Part shown: positions 32,046 through 42,465 of the stretch, piece by piece
Position numbering within the stretch: position 1 is the first letter of the stretch
How the letters are laid out: every line of letters starts with the position of its first letter
DNA from: Neoceratodus forsteri
Taxonomy: Eukaryota; Chordata; Ceratodontiformes; Ceratodontidae
Length of the DNA stretch: 64,000 nt
Assembly (NCBI GenBank): GCA_016271365.2
Contig: JADMNL010000022.1
Span: 223,300,501 to 223,364,500, forward strand
Direction: 5' to 3'
Program-made: the position numbers and the translations under genes
Notes under the pieces: model-generated
Told to the model about the DNA's origin: nothing
Seen by the model: only the letters and a program-made list of their open reading frames with translations
The model's database searches: none

Positions 32046-32490
32046 CCGTCTTTGCAGTAATTGGAGCTCTGGAGGGCTTTGGACAGGTAGGCTTTCACTT
32101 CTATAGAGGTAATGACTCTGAGTTTGAAGGGGTAGTGGAGTTCAGGCAGTGGGGTAGGCTGAATTGGATTGATAAGGTTGCTAGGGAGGACTGAGCCGAG
32201 GTCTGAGAAGGTTGAGTTGAGGCAGTTAGCTATGTGAAGTGTGTCTGTGGTGGTAGTACCATTAACACTAAGTTGTGACGGGGGAGATCAGAATTTACCA
32301 TTAAGCTCCTTGATGTTATCCCAGAACTTTCTTGTGCTACCCCAGGAGGTGGCTAAGGCAGTTCTGTAGTGCTCTGCCTTGGCCTTGTGGATTGCCCAGG
32401 TACACTTATTGAGGGCTGCATTATAGGCCTGCCTATTGCTCAGCAAACCGGAGGCAGTGGTACTATGCCAGAGGTTGTCACACATTTTGA
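32046..32490 (-). mobile_element. L2/Rex1-like LINE, linker part of the nested host element
   Basis: Minus-strand frame 32485-32288 with CDNLWHSTTASGLLSNRQAYN and IHKAKAEHYRTAL..KFWDNIKELNGKF, the region between endonuclease and reverse transcriptase. The next bases continue to LHYPFKLRVITSIEVKAYL in another frame before the L1 breaks in at 32045. It lies between the L1 and a CR1 insertion and belongs to the same element as 33366-33829 and 39143-39700. Confidence 0.75.
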
Positions 32491-33365
32491 ACTAGATATA
32501 TAGATACATAGACAGTGTCGGCAGATAAGGGCCTATGACCCACCCAGTCTGCCCATTTGAGCTTGTCAGTTCAGTTTTTTTTCCTAGAAGTCTGTTGCAC
32601 CTTACCCCTGACCTTCAGAATTCCTTTATGTCTATCCCATGCATTCTTAAATCCCGTGATTGTTTCAGCCCCCACCACTTCCTTTGGCAGGGTGTTCCAC
32701 TTGTCCACCACCCATTCTGTGAAGAAATTCTTTCTCATGTTTCCTCTGAATCATCCTCCCTCCAACTTCATCCCATGCCCTCTAGTCCTGGAACATCTTT
32801 TTCGCTTAAAAATAGTGTTTTCCTGCACCCTGTTCCTCCCTGTAAGATACTTGTATGTCTCTATCATATCCCTCTCCTCCTCTCCTCCAGGGAGTACATG
32901 TTCAGTTCCTTCAACCTGTCTTCATAGGACTTGTGATGCAATCCATGCACCATCTTTGTTGCCCTCCTCTGAACCTTCTCTACCCTGTCTATGTCCTCAC
33001 GTAGGTATGGTCTCCAGAACTGTACACTGTACTCCAGGTGGGGCCTCACTAGTGTCTTGTATAGCGGAATTATGACCTCCCTTTTCCTGCTGGTAATGCC
33101 CCTGCCTATACATCCCAGCATCCTATTTGCTTTACCTGCGGCCTTGTCACACTGTTTCCCTACCTTGAGGTCATCAGAGATGATAACCCCAAGATCCCTT
33201 TCCTGCTTGGTGCATGCTATATGCTCACCTCCCAACTGATATATTGTGCCAGGGTTTTTGTGCCCCATATGCATTATCTTGCACTTCTTTGCATTGAATT
33301 TCAACTGCCAAACCCCTGACCATTCTTCAAGTTTCTGCAGGTCTGTTGTAGGAGTTCTGGGGTGA
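32491..33365 (-). mobile_element. CR1 LINE inserted in the L2/Rex1-like host
   Basis: From 33365 down, one open frame to about 32864 carries the CR1 RT C-terminal part. Landmarks are LEEWSGVWQLKFNAKKCKIM, KQERDLGVIISDDLKVGKQC, MLGCIGRGITSRKREVIIPL, HLEYSVQFWRP and VQRRATKMVHGL. The final coding block and 3' UTR follow (plus strand GTCGGCAGATAAGGGCC...ACCCAGTCTGCCC), ending at a degenerate ATAGATACATAG tail near 32491. It is 5'-truncated and one of the better preserved CR1 copies here. Confidence 0.88.
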
Positions 33366-33829
33366 TCCATGGGGCATTACATTTCTTAGTGGTCACTTTG
33401 ATGGTTGGTGCAAAAGCATCACAAGTGGTATTAAAGGTGGTGGTGAAGTAGTGCAATGCATTATCTATGCGCAGGGCTTGAGAAATAGGGGACCAGTCCC
33501 AGTTAATTAGATATTGTTTGAGTTTGGCTAGGCCTCCTGGGCATAGTCGATGATGAAAAGTGATATTTGGTGGTGGTTTAGGTAGCTGACAGGACCAGCT
33601 GAAGATGACTGGGGAGTGGTCACTTAAGGTGTTGGGTAGGACACCCAGGTCAGTAATATGGTGGGGATGATTAGTGAGCAGGATGTCTAGTAGGGTGTGG
33701 GTTCTATTAGTGGGGTTGGCTCTGGTAGGCTGGGATACCAGTTGGGTCATATCTAATGCAGCAAATGTATCTCTGGCATGTGCTGATGAGCTCGCCAGCC
33801 AGTTTATGTTGAGATCCCAACTAGGTTTT
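33366..33829 (-). mobile_element. L2/Rex1-like LINE, endonuclease C-terminal part
   Basis: Minus-strand frame with DLNINWLASSSAHA (the GDFN block), TRANPTNRTHTLLDILLTNH, LGVLPNTLSDHSPVIFSW with the catalytic Asp-His, and the linker WDWSPISQALRIDNALHYF. The frame ends at CNAPWIT where the CR1 cuts in. On its other side a DIRS element separates it from the endonuclease N-terminus. Confidence 0.85.
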
Positions 33830-33996
33830 AACCCCAGGAATCCACTAATATGATTACTCTTTGCAGATCTCTTTGAAGTCAGGACTGCCATAGAGTGAGA
33901 ATAGAATGATATGCTAATCATGGAATGTTTAGCTAATGAATCAATTTTCAAACAGCCTTTTGCCAACTGTCTACATTCTACCTCAGATTTCTTCTC
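33830..33996. repeat. DIRS left inverted terminal repeat
   Basis: Its reverse complement matches 38955-39100: GTAGAATGTAGACAGTTGGCA, GGCTGTTTGAAAAT.GAT.CATTAGC, ACATTCCATGATTAGCATA and GCAGTCCTGACTTCAAAGAGA.CTGCAAAGAGTAAT. The outer end is TAACCCCAGGAATCCACTAA. Confidence 0.9.
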
Positions 33997-34339
33997 TCTG
34001 CTGTAGAGATCAGATGCCCTAGAGATCCCTCTCAATCAAGATAATCTGATTACTGTTTAAAACCAAAAAAGCAAGTATTTGTGTCTTATTTTTCATTTCT
34101 GCCTTGTGTCTATTGTTATTTACTGTTTTTTCTCATAGCATGGTTTTTAAATAATTGATTAGCAGTACTAACTGTTAAGAAAGTATTTATATAGGTTTTC
34201 TAGAAGAGTTATGTTTGTTAACAGAGTGAGGCAAGTGCTATGCATTTCTCACAATGTTTTAGCATGTTTATGAGCAAAAAGCTAATACATTTTTAGAGTA
34301 AATAAAACCCTGTTTAAAATGTTTCAGTTTTTTAACAGG

Positions 34340-35700
34340 AACTCCTAATTTTAAGAACTGTTGAAGTGTGCCGAGGTATTTGCTAAGTCAGATAAGCATG
34401 ATCTTTGCTTGATCTGCCTTTGGCAACAACAATTTTATGAAGATTGTGATATATTTAAATCTTTCCCTGGTAAAACAGTGGGAAAATGCAGGGAGAGGTT
34501 TAAAATGAAACTAGAGGAGGGGTCCCTGGGCTCTAACCAGTCCATCCTCTCCATGAAAGTGGTAAGTTTAAAAGGAAACTAGAGGAGGGGTCCCTGGGTT
34601 CTAAACAATCCACCCCCTCCATGAATGTGGCAAGCCCTTACAGAGCCTCTAATTCCACCCCTGATATGGGTGAGGGCTCTGGCAAGAGAGGCAATCAGTC
34701 AGCTGACTCTCCGGTACCTGCCAAAAAAGCTGAAGAAAACAAAGCACTCTGACACCCTGGTTCAAATGCCTCAAGGTGTCCCTCAGCTGCCTTTGAAAAC
34801 TCCCTCTTCTGCTGATCTAACACAGGCCTTAGCTTTACTCTAGGTGCTATAGGGGTTATTTCCACCTCAGCCGCCTGTGAAAAAGCAGCTGTTGTTCCCC
34901 CTCTGGTGCCTACTGCTACTTTGGCATATGGTGATGATGATGATGACAACTATAACCAGGATGAGAAGGGAATTAAACCTGAGGTGTCACCAGAACAGGA
35001 TTTTGTTAACCCCCCGACCCACAGAAGATTTCTTTCCCATTTCTCTTTTGTGAGTGAAATAGTAGAGACCCTGGATCTGCAAACAGCTGAAGAGATCCAT
35101 GATGGAAGAGGTGGCACAATTTATGGAGCTTATGGGGCTCACACCCTCAAAAAGACTCTTTTTACCGATCTATAAATAAAAAAAATAAATAAATAAAAAT
35201 GGGTGCGTTAGAAATCCTTAAAGCTCCTAATTCAGCAATACAGCTAAAAAGAGGTACCTTTCGGTATCCCTGGCAATCCAGCAAGCTTGTTACCAGGCCT
35301 ATGCAGCCCTCTACCAGAAAGTTCTCTGGCAGTCAGTTGTCAACAATGCTGAGGCTAACCACTCTTTAACTGTGTCAGAGCTATTAGATACAGCAAAATG
35401 GGGTTTGGAGGCTTCCAAATACCAATTTCAAATGGCAGCTAACACTAATTATACTGCTGAGAGATAGATGACTGGTGCACTAGCCCTGAGGAGATTTGCC
35501 TGGCTGAGTGCTGCCAACCTCACCCAGGGCACACAAGCTAAGGCAATGGATTTTCCAGTCGAAGGCCACTCTCTTTTTGCTGCTCAGACTGAAGCCTTAA
35601 CAAAAAACAAACAAACAAAAAAAAAGATGAATATAAAGCTACTTTTAAAAGTAATTTGACTAGAGACAGAACCTCTCCTTCAACTTCTTATTCTAGGGGA
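34340..35700 (+). pseudogene. DIRS Gag-like region
   Basis: Short broken frames. 34361-34582 has DKHDLCLICLWQQQFYEDCD, a Cys/His pattern (H..C..C....F...C) typical of the DIRS Gag N-terminus. 34625-34843, 34906-35175 and 35468-35659 continue as low-complexity and then helical segments. An acidic run DDDDDNYNQDE lies near 34933-34970. I cannot define the domain boundaries. The assignment rests on position and the Cys pattern. Confidence 0.55.
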
Positions 35701-35872
35701 GGCTGAGACAGGTCTTCCTTTAGGAAACCTTTCTTATTGGTATAGGCTGTCACTCAGCAACAGTACTAACCACAGAAGATAGAACCCCTGCCTTTTTCCC
35801 TTTGGGCTGCTTCTTCCCATCCTGTAGGGGGCAGACTCACCCACTATTTCCAGGAATGATCAAACTTAACAA

Positions 35873-37311
35873 ATGAGTTCTGGAAATAATGAGTCAGGGT
35901 CTCTTCCATTGTTTCAAGTCCCTTCTCCTCCAAGGTTGAAACAGTTTGCACCAGCTCCATTCTCAGAACGAGAATTGCTGGAGCAGGAGGTACAGGCCTT
36001 ATTATTGGCAAAAGCAGTCGAGCCTATTCCCCATAACCAAAGAGGACAAGAGTTCTATTCCAGATACTTCCTAACAATGAAAGTATCTCAGATTCAGACT
36101 CCCCTCAGGCCAGTACCAGTTTTCAACACTGCCTTTCATTCTCACCTCTGCACCAAGGGTTTTTACCAAGTGCATAGCAGTGATAGTGGCACACCTTAGA
36201 AGAATGGGTGTTAGTCTTTACTTATCTGGACGACTGGCTAATCATAGGGAAATCCCACCAACAGGTGTCAGACCACCTACAGGTAACCTAGAATATGCTG
36301 CGGTCCCTAAGATTCCTTCTTATTACCAAAAAGTTAGTGCTGACCCCTGTGCATGTTCTGCAGTTCATAGCGGCAGAACTGGATACAGTAGTGGAAACAG
36401 TTTTTCTCCCTCAAGAGAAGGCAGAAGCTATTCGGCTCTTGGCAGGTTCATTTGCCCTGGGCAGGCCAAAGCCAACAAAACATTTCCTTCATCTATAGGG
36501 GCACATGGCTTCAGCAGCAAGCACAGTCATAGGTGCCAGATTTTAGATGAGAGATATCCAGTTCCATCTCAGAGCACACTGGTGCCAGAGGTGAAACCCA
36601 CTCTCAAAGCCAGTACCAGTAACAAAAACCTTGCTACAGGCCCTCTAAGGGTGGAGGGAACTACACAATGTAAGGGAAGAGGTTCCATTTCTGCAGGAGC
36701 CTCCTTCTTGGGTTCTCATAACCGATGCTTCCCAGTTAGGATGGGGTGCCCACTTAGGGAATCACACCATTCATGGCTCCTGGGACAATGCAGACCCACT
36801 CCTGCATATAAACCTGTTGGAGCTGAGGGCTGCATACCTGGCCCTTCAGGTTTTCTCTCATCTTCTGGGACAAGTGGTACAAGTCAGATAAGACAATACC
36901 ACAACAATGTACTACATCAAAAAACAAGGAAGGACAAGGTCCACTCTTCTTTGTACAGAGGTAATGAAGATATGGAGCCTTGTTTACTCCCTAAACACCT
37001 CTCTACAAGCTATTCATCTGCCTGGCAAGGATAACACCCTGGCAGATGCATTGAACAGGAAAATTCAGGCCCATCATGAATGGATATTGAACAGGCAAGT
37101 GGAGAATGCTCTATTCAGGAGGAGGGGGATTCTAGAAATAGACCTTTTTTCTTCCCACCAAAATCATCACTTGCCTCCCTATTGTTGCAGGGTCCCAGTG
37201 AAAGGGATAGTTCCCATGGATGCCCTGATTCTCGATTGGACCTGCAGATACCTTTATGCCTTTCCTCCCTTTCCATTGATTTTCAGGGTTCTCATCAAGC
37301 GCAGGTCATAA
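35873..37311 (+). pseudogene. DIRS reverse transcriptase and RNase H
   Basis: 35873-36199 opens the RT: ELLEQEVQALLLAKAVEPIP, then GQEFYSRYFLTMKVS, the fingers region. The middle of the RT appears deleted. At 36208-36270, in another frame, is VLVFTYLDDWLIIG, whose YLDD (36223-36234) is the catalytic motif in its DIRS form. RNase H follows at about 36720-37060 with ITDASQLGWGAHL, LLELRAAYLALQ, an Asp-Asn-Thr and LPGKDNTLADALNR, so all four acidic residues are present. Stops and shifts interrupt it repeatedly. Confidence 0.85.
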
Positions 37312-37407
37312 CCAGCTCGATGATCATGGTAGCACCAGACTGGGTAAGGGAGCCTTGCTACTCACTATGCTTTCAGTGCCCGTGAGCAAGCTGATTCACC
37401 TTCCTCA

Positions 37408-38530
37408 GTGGTACAATCTAGTGACTTCCCTTCAGGGAAAGGTAGCATTTCCCAACCTCAGGTCTCTCAAGCTCAAGGCATGGCTCTTGAGAACTTAGAA
37501 TATGTAGACTGCCAATTCTCTCAAGCAGTTTTAGAAGTCTTTAGAGGTTACAGGAAACCTTCCACTAAGGAAAGCTATGCCTCAGAATGGAAAATATTTT
37601 TTTCTTCGGGTACAATGATATGGGTGTAGCCCCAGCTCAGGCCAAGATCCAAACCTTTCTGGATTATTTGTCTCATCTACACTTCTTGGGGCTGCAGCAC
37701 TAGACTCTGAAAGTGCACCTGGCTTCAGTTTCAGAGTACCTCTCACCTAAAAGTATACCTCAATGGCATCGAATCCCATACTTAAGAGGTTCTTTAAGGG
37801 GCTGTCTCACTTGTTTCCCATTCACAGGGTACCAGTGCCACCATGGGATCATAATGTATGCATTACCCAGCTTATGCTTCCACCCTTTGAGCCTATGGCA
37901 GCTGCAGAGCTTAAATTTGTTACCTGGAAGGTAGTCTTTTTTCTGGTAACAATCACTTCTGCCAGGAGGATTAGTGAGCTACAGGTCTTTTGTGTGGAAA
38001 GGGACTACATTTCTTTTCAAAGGAATAAGGTAGCGTTGGGAACTATTTGAATGTTCCTCGCCAAGGTGGTGCCTGACTTCCACTTAATCCAGCCAATAAC
38101 ATTGCCAGTTTCTTTACTGAGCACTCCAGCTCAGGTGAGCATAGACTGCACAACCTGGATGTCAAAAGAGCACTGAGTAACTATATGATTCATGCCATAG
38201 ACCATAGATAGGACAGACAACAGATGTTTCTCACATATGGGGAAGTAGGTAAAGGTACTCCTGCTTTGAAAAGGACTTTATCATGATGGATAGTCTAATA
38301 TATTCAGGTTTGTTACTTAAAAGCAGGCAAGGCTCCTCCTTCTTGTCTTATAGCCCACTCTACAAGGGACACAGGTACCACTATTGCCGCTGCCTGAGAG
38401 GTACCTCTATTGGAAATATGTAAAGCAGCTATCTGGAGGTCAACCCACACTTTCACTAAACACTATAGTCTGGATACCCAGCCTAGTAGTGATGCCAGTT
38501 TTGGCAAAGCTGTTTTGCAGTCTTTTTCCT
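37408..38530 (+). pseudogene. DIRS tyrosine recombinase
   Basis: Integrates the circular DNA intermediate in place of a DDE integrase. 37408-37629 holds the N-terminal SAM-like part (GYRKPSTKESYASEWKIFF). 37763-38050 holds the start of the catalytic domain with ITSARRISELQV, containing the first catalytic Arg near 37960. At 38356-38367 His-Ser-Thr-Arg gives the HxxR box. FTKHYSLD has the Tyr nucleophile at 38464-38466. The catalytic set is readable, but stops and frame shifts break it. Confidence 0.82.
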
Positions 38531-38569
38531 AAATAGATTCTGCCCACCTCCCTAGTGGTACTGCTACAT

Positions 38570-38675
38570 AGTCTGCAAAGAGTAATACTATTAGTGGATT
38601 CCTGGGGTTAGAAGAAAAAATTACTCACCTGTAGTAATCTTGTTTCTTCTCAGGCATCCACTGACATTACTCCCC
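38570..38675. repeat. DIRS internal complementary region
   Basis: The first half (CTGCAAAGAGTAATACTATTAGTGGATTCCTGGGGTTA) is the reverse complement of the left terminus. The second half (ATTACTCACCTGTAGTAATCTTGTTTCTTC.CAGGCATCCACT) is the reverse complement of the right terminus (39081-39142). The two are fused, as expected for the template that restores element ends during circle formation. Confidence 0.88.
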
Positions 38676-38949
38676 TCCCTTATCCTCCCCTTCAGAATCG
38701 ATAACTAGAAAAATACTCTCCACAGTTAAGATACACAATTGGAGCGGTATGCCACCTGCTGGCATAATCTGATAATACCTATAGCTTGTACGTTCTTTTC
38801 TTAGAGCATATCTAACTTTAGAAAAGGGCACTTTTGCTTCACTTAGCCCTTGGCTACTCATTTAAAATGGCCCTGTTGGGCATTTAAAATTATTTTATGG
38901 TTATTTAATTATAAGTCACATGTTGTTATGGCCTGTTTGCAGGCTTCAA

Positions 38950-39142
38950 ATAAATCTGAGGTAGAATGTAGACAGTTGGCACAAGGCTGTTTGAAAATAG
39001 ATGCATTAGCTAAACATTCCATGATTAGCATATCATTCTGTTCTCTCTGGGGCAGTCCTGACTTCAAAGAGAACTGCAAAGAGTAATAATATTAGTGGAT
39101 GCCTTGGAAGAAACAAGATTACTACATGTGAGTAATTTTTTC
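38950..39142. repeat. DIRS right inverted terminal repeat and end
   Basis: 38955-39100 is the inverse of the left repeat. 39101-39142 (CCTTGGAAGAAACAAGATTACTACATGTGAGTAATTTTTTC) extends past the inverted part and is matched only by the internal complementary region, so it marks the right terminus. Confidence 0.85.
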
Positions 39143-39700
39143 ATTTGTTCCATTTTGTGGGAGTAGCTGGCTAGGTAGTTAGAGAGCACTTTACAGGCAG
39201 GGGATTGGCTGCAGGGTGGGATGTAGGCAACAGTGAGAGTAAGAGGAGCACAGTTTGGGTCAGGGGAGAGTTTCATTGAGAGGGCTTAGGCACCATGATC
39301 TAGGGATGGCACAGGCAAGGCTTGGTAATGCAGTGAGTCATTTACATAGAAGGTGCAGCCACCAACTCTCTTGCTGTTATGATCAAGCCTAATGAGAGAG
39401 TAGCCAGGAATAGAGACAAATGAGTCTGGGATCTTGACTGACAGCCTGGTTTCTGTTAAAGCCAGAATGTCTGGTTGGTGCTGTGCTGTCCAGCACTGTG
39501 GGGGTGCCATTTTTTTAGGCAGGCTGCAGATATTCATAGTGGCTATTTGAAGCCCCATGAGTGACCTCAGTTGGGGGGGGCTGCTGGGCCAGGATGGGGT
39601 GAACATTGCCAGACAGTAGAAGAAGCAAGTGGAAGATCCTGACAAGGGCCATGAATTTGTGGCATTTTGCTGGGTAGCGGTGGCTAATAACTAATTACAC
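39143..39700 (-). mobile_element. L2/Rex1-like LINE, leader and endonuclease N-terminal part
   Basis: First part of the LINE split by the DIRS element. Minus-strand frames give a Leu-rich leader (IFHLLLLLSGNVHPILA, about 39632-39582), IATMNICSLPKKM, QPDILALTETRLSVKIPDSF with the catalytic Glu, and YSLIRLDHNSKRVGGCTFYV. The frame at 39276-39143 has LTVAYIPPCSQ and ends LASYSHKMEQM exactly where the DIRS begins. The leader matches in position and style those at 24.6 and 61.0 kb. Confidence 0.82.
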
Positions 39701-39724
39701 TCCCATTACCTATTACACCAGAGA

Positions 39725-39935
39725 TATTCCAATCCCCTGAGCAGGTTTCAATTTCTTCCACACAACCCCAATTATATAACTAGCTGTCACCCAGCCATTC
39801 ATTCTATGTCATCAGCACTGAGCCTTAATCTCCAGTCCTGCTGTTCCATTCCTGGTTAGAGAAGAAGAGTGCTGACATAGGACAATAATTCCCTAACAAT
39901 ATGGAGGCTTAAACTCTTTTTAGCACTATTTTTTC
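39725..39935. repeat. Unclassified dispersed repeat, partial copy
   Basis: Matches 2600-2795: CCCCTGAGCAG, TATATAACTAGCTGT, ATGTCATCAGCACTGAGCC and ATATGGAGGCTTAAA in the same order. It lies directly 5' of the minus-strand LINE, so it may be that LINE's 5' UTR. Confidence 0.55.
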
Positions 39936-39940
39936 TTTTT

Positions 39941-40180
39941 ATTATTTTATCGATGTCTTGGATTACAAGTACCTATGAGTCACAGACTCTTTTACACAAG
40001 TTCCACATCAAAAAAACAAAACAAAACAAAACAAAAAGTTGTACAGAATGCAATATACAGGGAGGAGATACAAAAAGTTCAAAAAACATTGAATACAAGC
40101 TTTCAGGACATAGTTAGGACAGTGAACAACAGTAAGGATTGTGAAGAAATAAATAGGATCAGATAAAAATCAGTTACATT
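39941..40180 (-). mobile_element. Possible LINE 3' tail
   Basis: ATGAGTCACAGACTCTTTTACACAAGTTCCACATCA resembles the tail at 28585-28625. It is followed by a (CAAAA)n run and AT-rich sequence. No coding part is retained, and the assignment rests on this one similarity. Confidence 0.35.
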
Positions 40181-40984
40181 CATGAGTGAGATTAATTGGA
40201 GCAGCAAGCACTGTACTGTATGTTGTTACATATATGCATGGTTACTACATGTTGCAAAAGCTGAGAAGTGCTGTATTATTTTATAATGAGCTTACAATAT
40301 TTTATCAATGCCATGACTTATGTAACTCTTTACACCATGCACTGAATGAATGGGTATCAATTCTTCTCTTCAAAGTAATTTTTAAATAACAGTAACTAAC
40401 ATGCTCTCCTTGCACATGTTCTAAATGGGTTGCACAGTATGGACTATCTGCATGCCATTTCTGTTTGTGAAATTGTTTTGTTTCTGGTCACCCATGAAGT
40501 TGCACAGTTTTGCTCATGAGCTGACCTGGTTACCAAATAAATCCTATCACATTGGGATTTTTGTGATTTGATTGTGGGTTGTGAATAGTTTTCAGTGGAC
40601 TATAAACCCATTGCATTTAACCCATTTATCTCTCAGCTTGCCTCCCTCTGTCACAGTCCAGTATGCAACCTTGACAAGTGCAACAGACTTCTTTCCTCTA
40701 CATTACTAGTTAAGAATAAGTGTTGTACATTTTAAGTTGTTCATATTATTTCCTAATATTTTAAGCTATTTTAGTATAGGTATCACAATTTTTTGCAAGT
40801 TCTAGAGGAAAGTGTTTTCTATTCTATGATCAGTAAATTTAGCAATGCCACATTTTTTTGGCAGGGCACAGCTTCCCAAACCAGGATTCTCCTGATAAAA
40901 TTGGGACAAGTGCTAACCCTACTAGAGGAAGGCTGCTTCAAAGAAGAGGGGTAGAAATATAAAAAGCTCAGTGTCCAGTTGACG
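40181..40984. other. Mostly unassigned; one LINE-tail-like phrase
   Basis: 40485-40560 resembles the LINE tail at 28410-28490 (GGTCACCCATGAA...AAATAAAT). Nothing else assignable. Confidence 0.3.
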
Positions 40985-41140
40985 TTAGTCTTTACTTTGG
41001 GACAGCTAAAAGACTGATATTAGAAGACTGAAGTTCATGGATATCAGTGCAGGTTGGTAGAAGCTTATTAAGATACAGAGGGCCCACTCCATTTATGGCC
41101 TTATAGGGAAAAAGAAGGACCCCCAAGAAGCCAGTGCAAA
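40985..41140 (-). pseudogene. LINE ORF2 C-terminal fragment, L2-like
   Basis: Minus-strand frame with YKAINGVGPLYLNKLLPTCT followed by LQSSNISLLAVPK. It matches the C-terminal pattern of L2-type LINEs (hydrophobic-K-x-x-NGxxPxYLxxLL, then LxSSxxxLLxVP). Only about 50 codons remain. Confidence 0.65.
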
Positions 41141-41289
41141 GACTGTACGATAGGCAGAACAGGTGTGACATGCTCATACCCGAAAGAACCCTGACATAGC
41201 TTTACTCTTCCATTTATGTGTAACTGTGTTTAGTTTGGTCCAAATTGTGAGTAGTTTGGTTCAAACAAAACTACTGGTTTGCAATACCA

Positions 41290-42465
41290 GAAAAACTAAA
41301 ACTATGCTGTTCTGACACACCTCCTATGACCCATCCACCCAACAACCCTTTATAATCAACACCTCTACAGGCATGACTCTAGAAGGAGTGGACTACTTTA
41401 AATATTTTGGATTTACCCTAAATGAAAATCTATCCCTCGAAGCACGTGCTCATAGAACTATCCAGTCCACGCATGAAAAATTGGACATGCTCTATTGAAT
41501 CACCCCTTACCTCACCCCACAACCTCAGAGAACCCTGGCATATGCAACATTCATCCCGAGTCTCTTCTATGGAGCCCCTCTACTTCACTTGGCCAATTCA
41601 ATCACACTGTCCAAATTGAAGCAAACCTACAATAGAATTGCACACTTCACTGCTGTAGCACCTGCTTGAACGCACCACTGTGACATCCTTGAAGCCCTAG
41701 GATGGCTGTCCTTTGAGCTTAAGTTTGACTTCCCCTTTCTTTGTATTATATACAAAATCATCTACCTCCTCTCCCTACCTATCCCTTCAAACATGCTTAC
41801 TCATAAACCCATCCATAGGACCCTGTTTTCCTCCCACCTCCCTTTGATAAATCTCCAGAAAAATCCACCTAGCCATAGGTAGGAGATCCTTCACCTTTCT
41901 AACTTTCCAAAAATTAAACAACCTCCCACACAGACCACTTTCCTGCACATCCCTTACCCAGTTCAAAAAATGCTTTAAAGAACTCTTCATTCCCCCACCA
42001 ATCTGCACCTATTTAAAAGACCTCGTTCCCCCTCCACCTAATTTTCTAACAGTCTACTCTGCAATATTTATATCACCCTCTCTGAATTTCAACTTCTAAA
42101 CTGACCCTCATACTTCTTTACCCTCTGCTCTTGTTATGTCTGCATATAACTTGACTATGGCACTTGTCAGCAATCATCTAAATGCCTGTAATTATTTTTT
42201 TTTTGACCATGACACTTAAGAAATAATTGCTAACATACGCTTTTCTATAAGACACTTTCTGTAACTACTCTTCTGTTTCAACCCGAATGTTTGCACACAT
42301 TATTGTGTGTACTATTCCTGTCACTGCCTACATGCATTTGTAAACAGTTTTCTTTCTCACTGGAATTGTATCTCCCCAGGTGGCCACAGAAAAAGGGATA
42401 TGTCTATATCAGTGGGCCTACCTGGTCATCAAAATTCAAATAAATAAATAAATACATTTTCCATT
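41290..42465 (+). mobile_element. L2/Rex1-like LINE, 3' half
   Basis: Degraded plus-strand coding. TLEGVDYFKYFGFTLNENLS is the LKYLG-type block. It is followed by LDMLY, then LAYATFIPSLFYGAPLLHLA, the C-terminal RT extension, with stops between. The tail at 42370-42460 (GGTGGCCACAGAAAAAGGGATA...AGTGGGCCTACCTGGTCATCAAAATTCAAATAAATAAATA) matches the inverse of 21430-21500, tying it to the same family as the 21.4-25 kb LINE. Confidence 0.8.

Larger units (their letters stand above)
33830..39142 (+). mobile_element. DIRS-type tyrosine-recombinase retrotransposon, full length, defective
   Basis: About 5.3 kb between inverted terminal repeats, with a Gag-like region, reverse transcriptase, RNase H and tyrosine recombinase on the plus strand. 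An internal complementary region at 38570-38675 joins copies of both termini, the diagnostic DIRS layout for circularisation and recombinase-mediated insertion. It interrupts the endonuclease of a minus-strand LINE cleanly. Removing it leaves the LINE frame continuous, with no target duplication visible, as expected for this mechanism. Stops and frameshifts in every ORF make it inactive. Confidence 0.9.
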
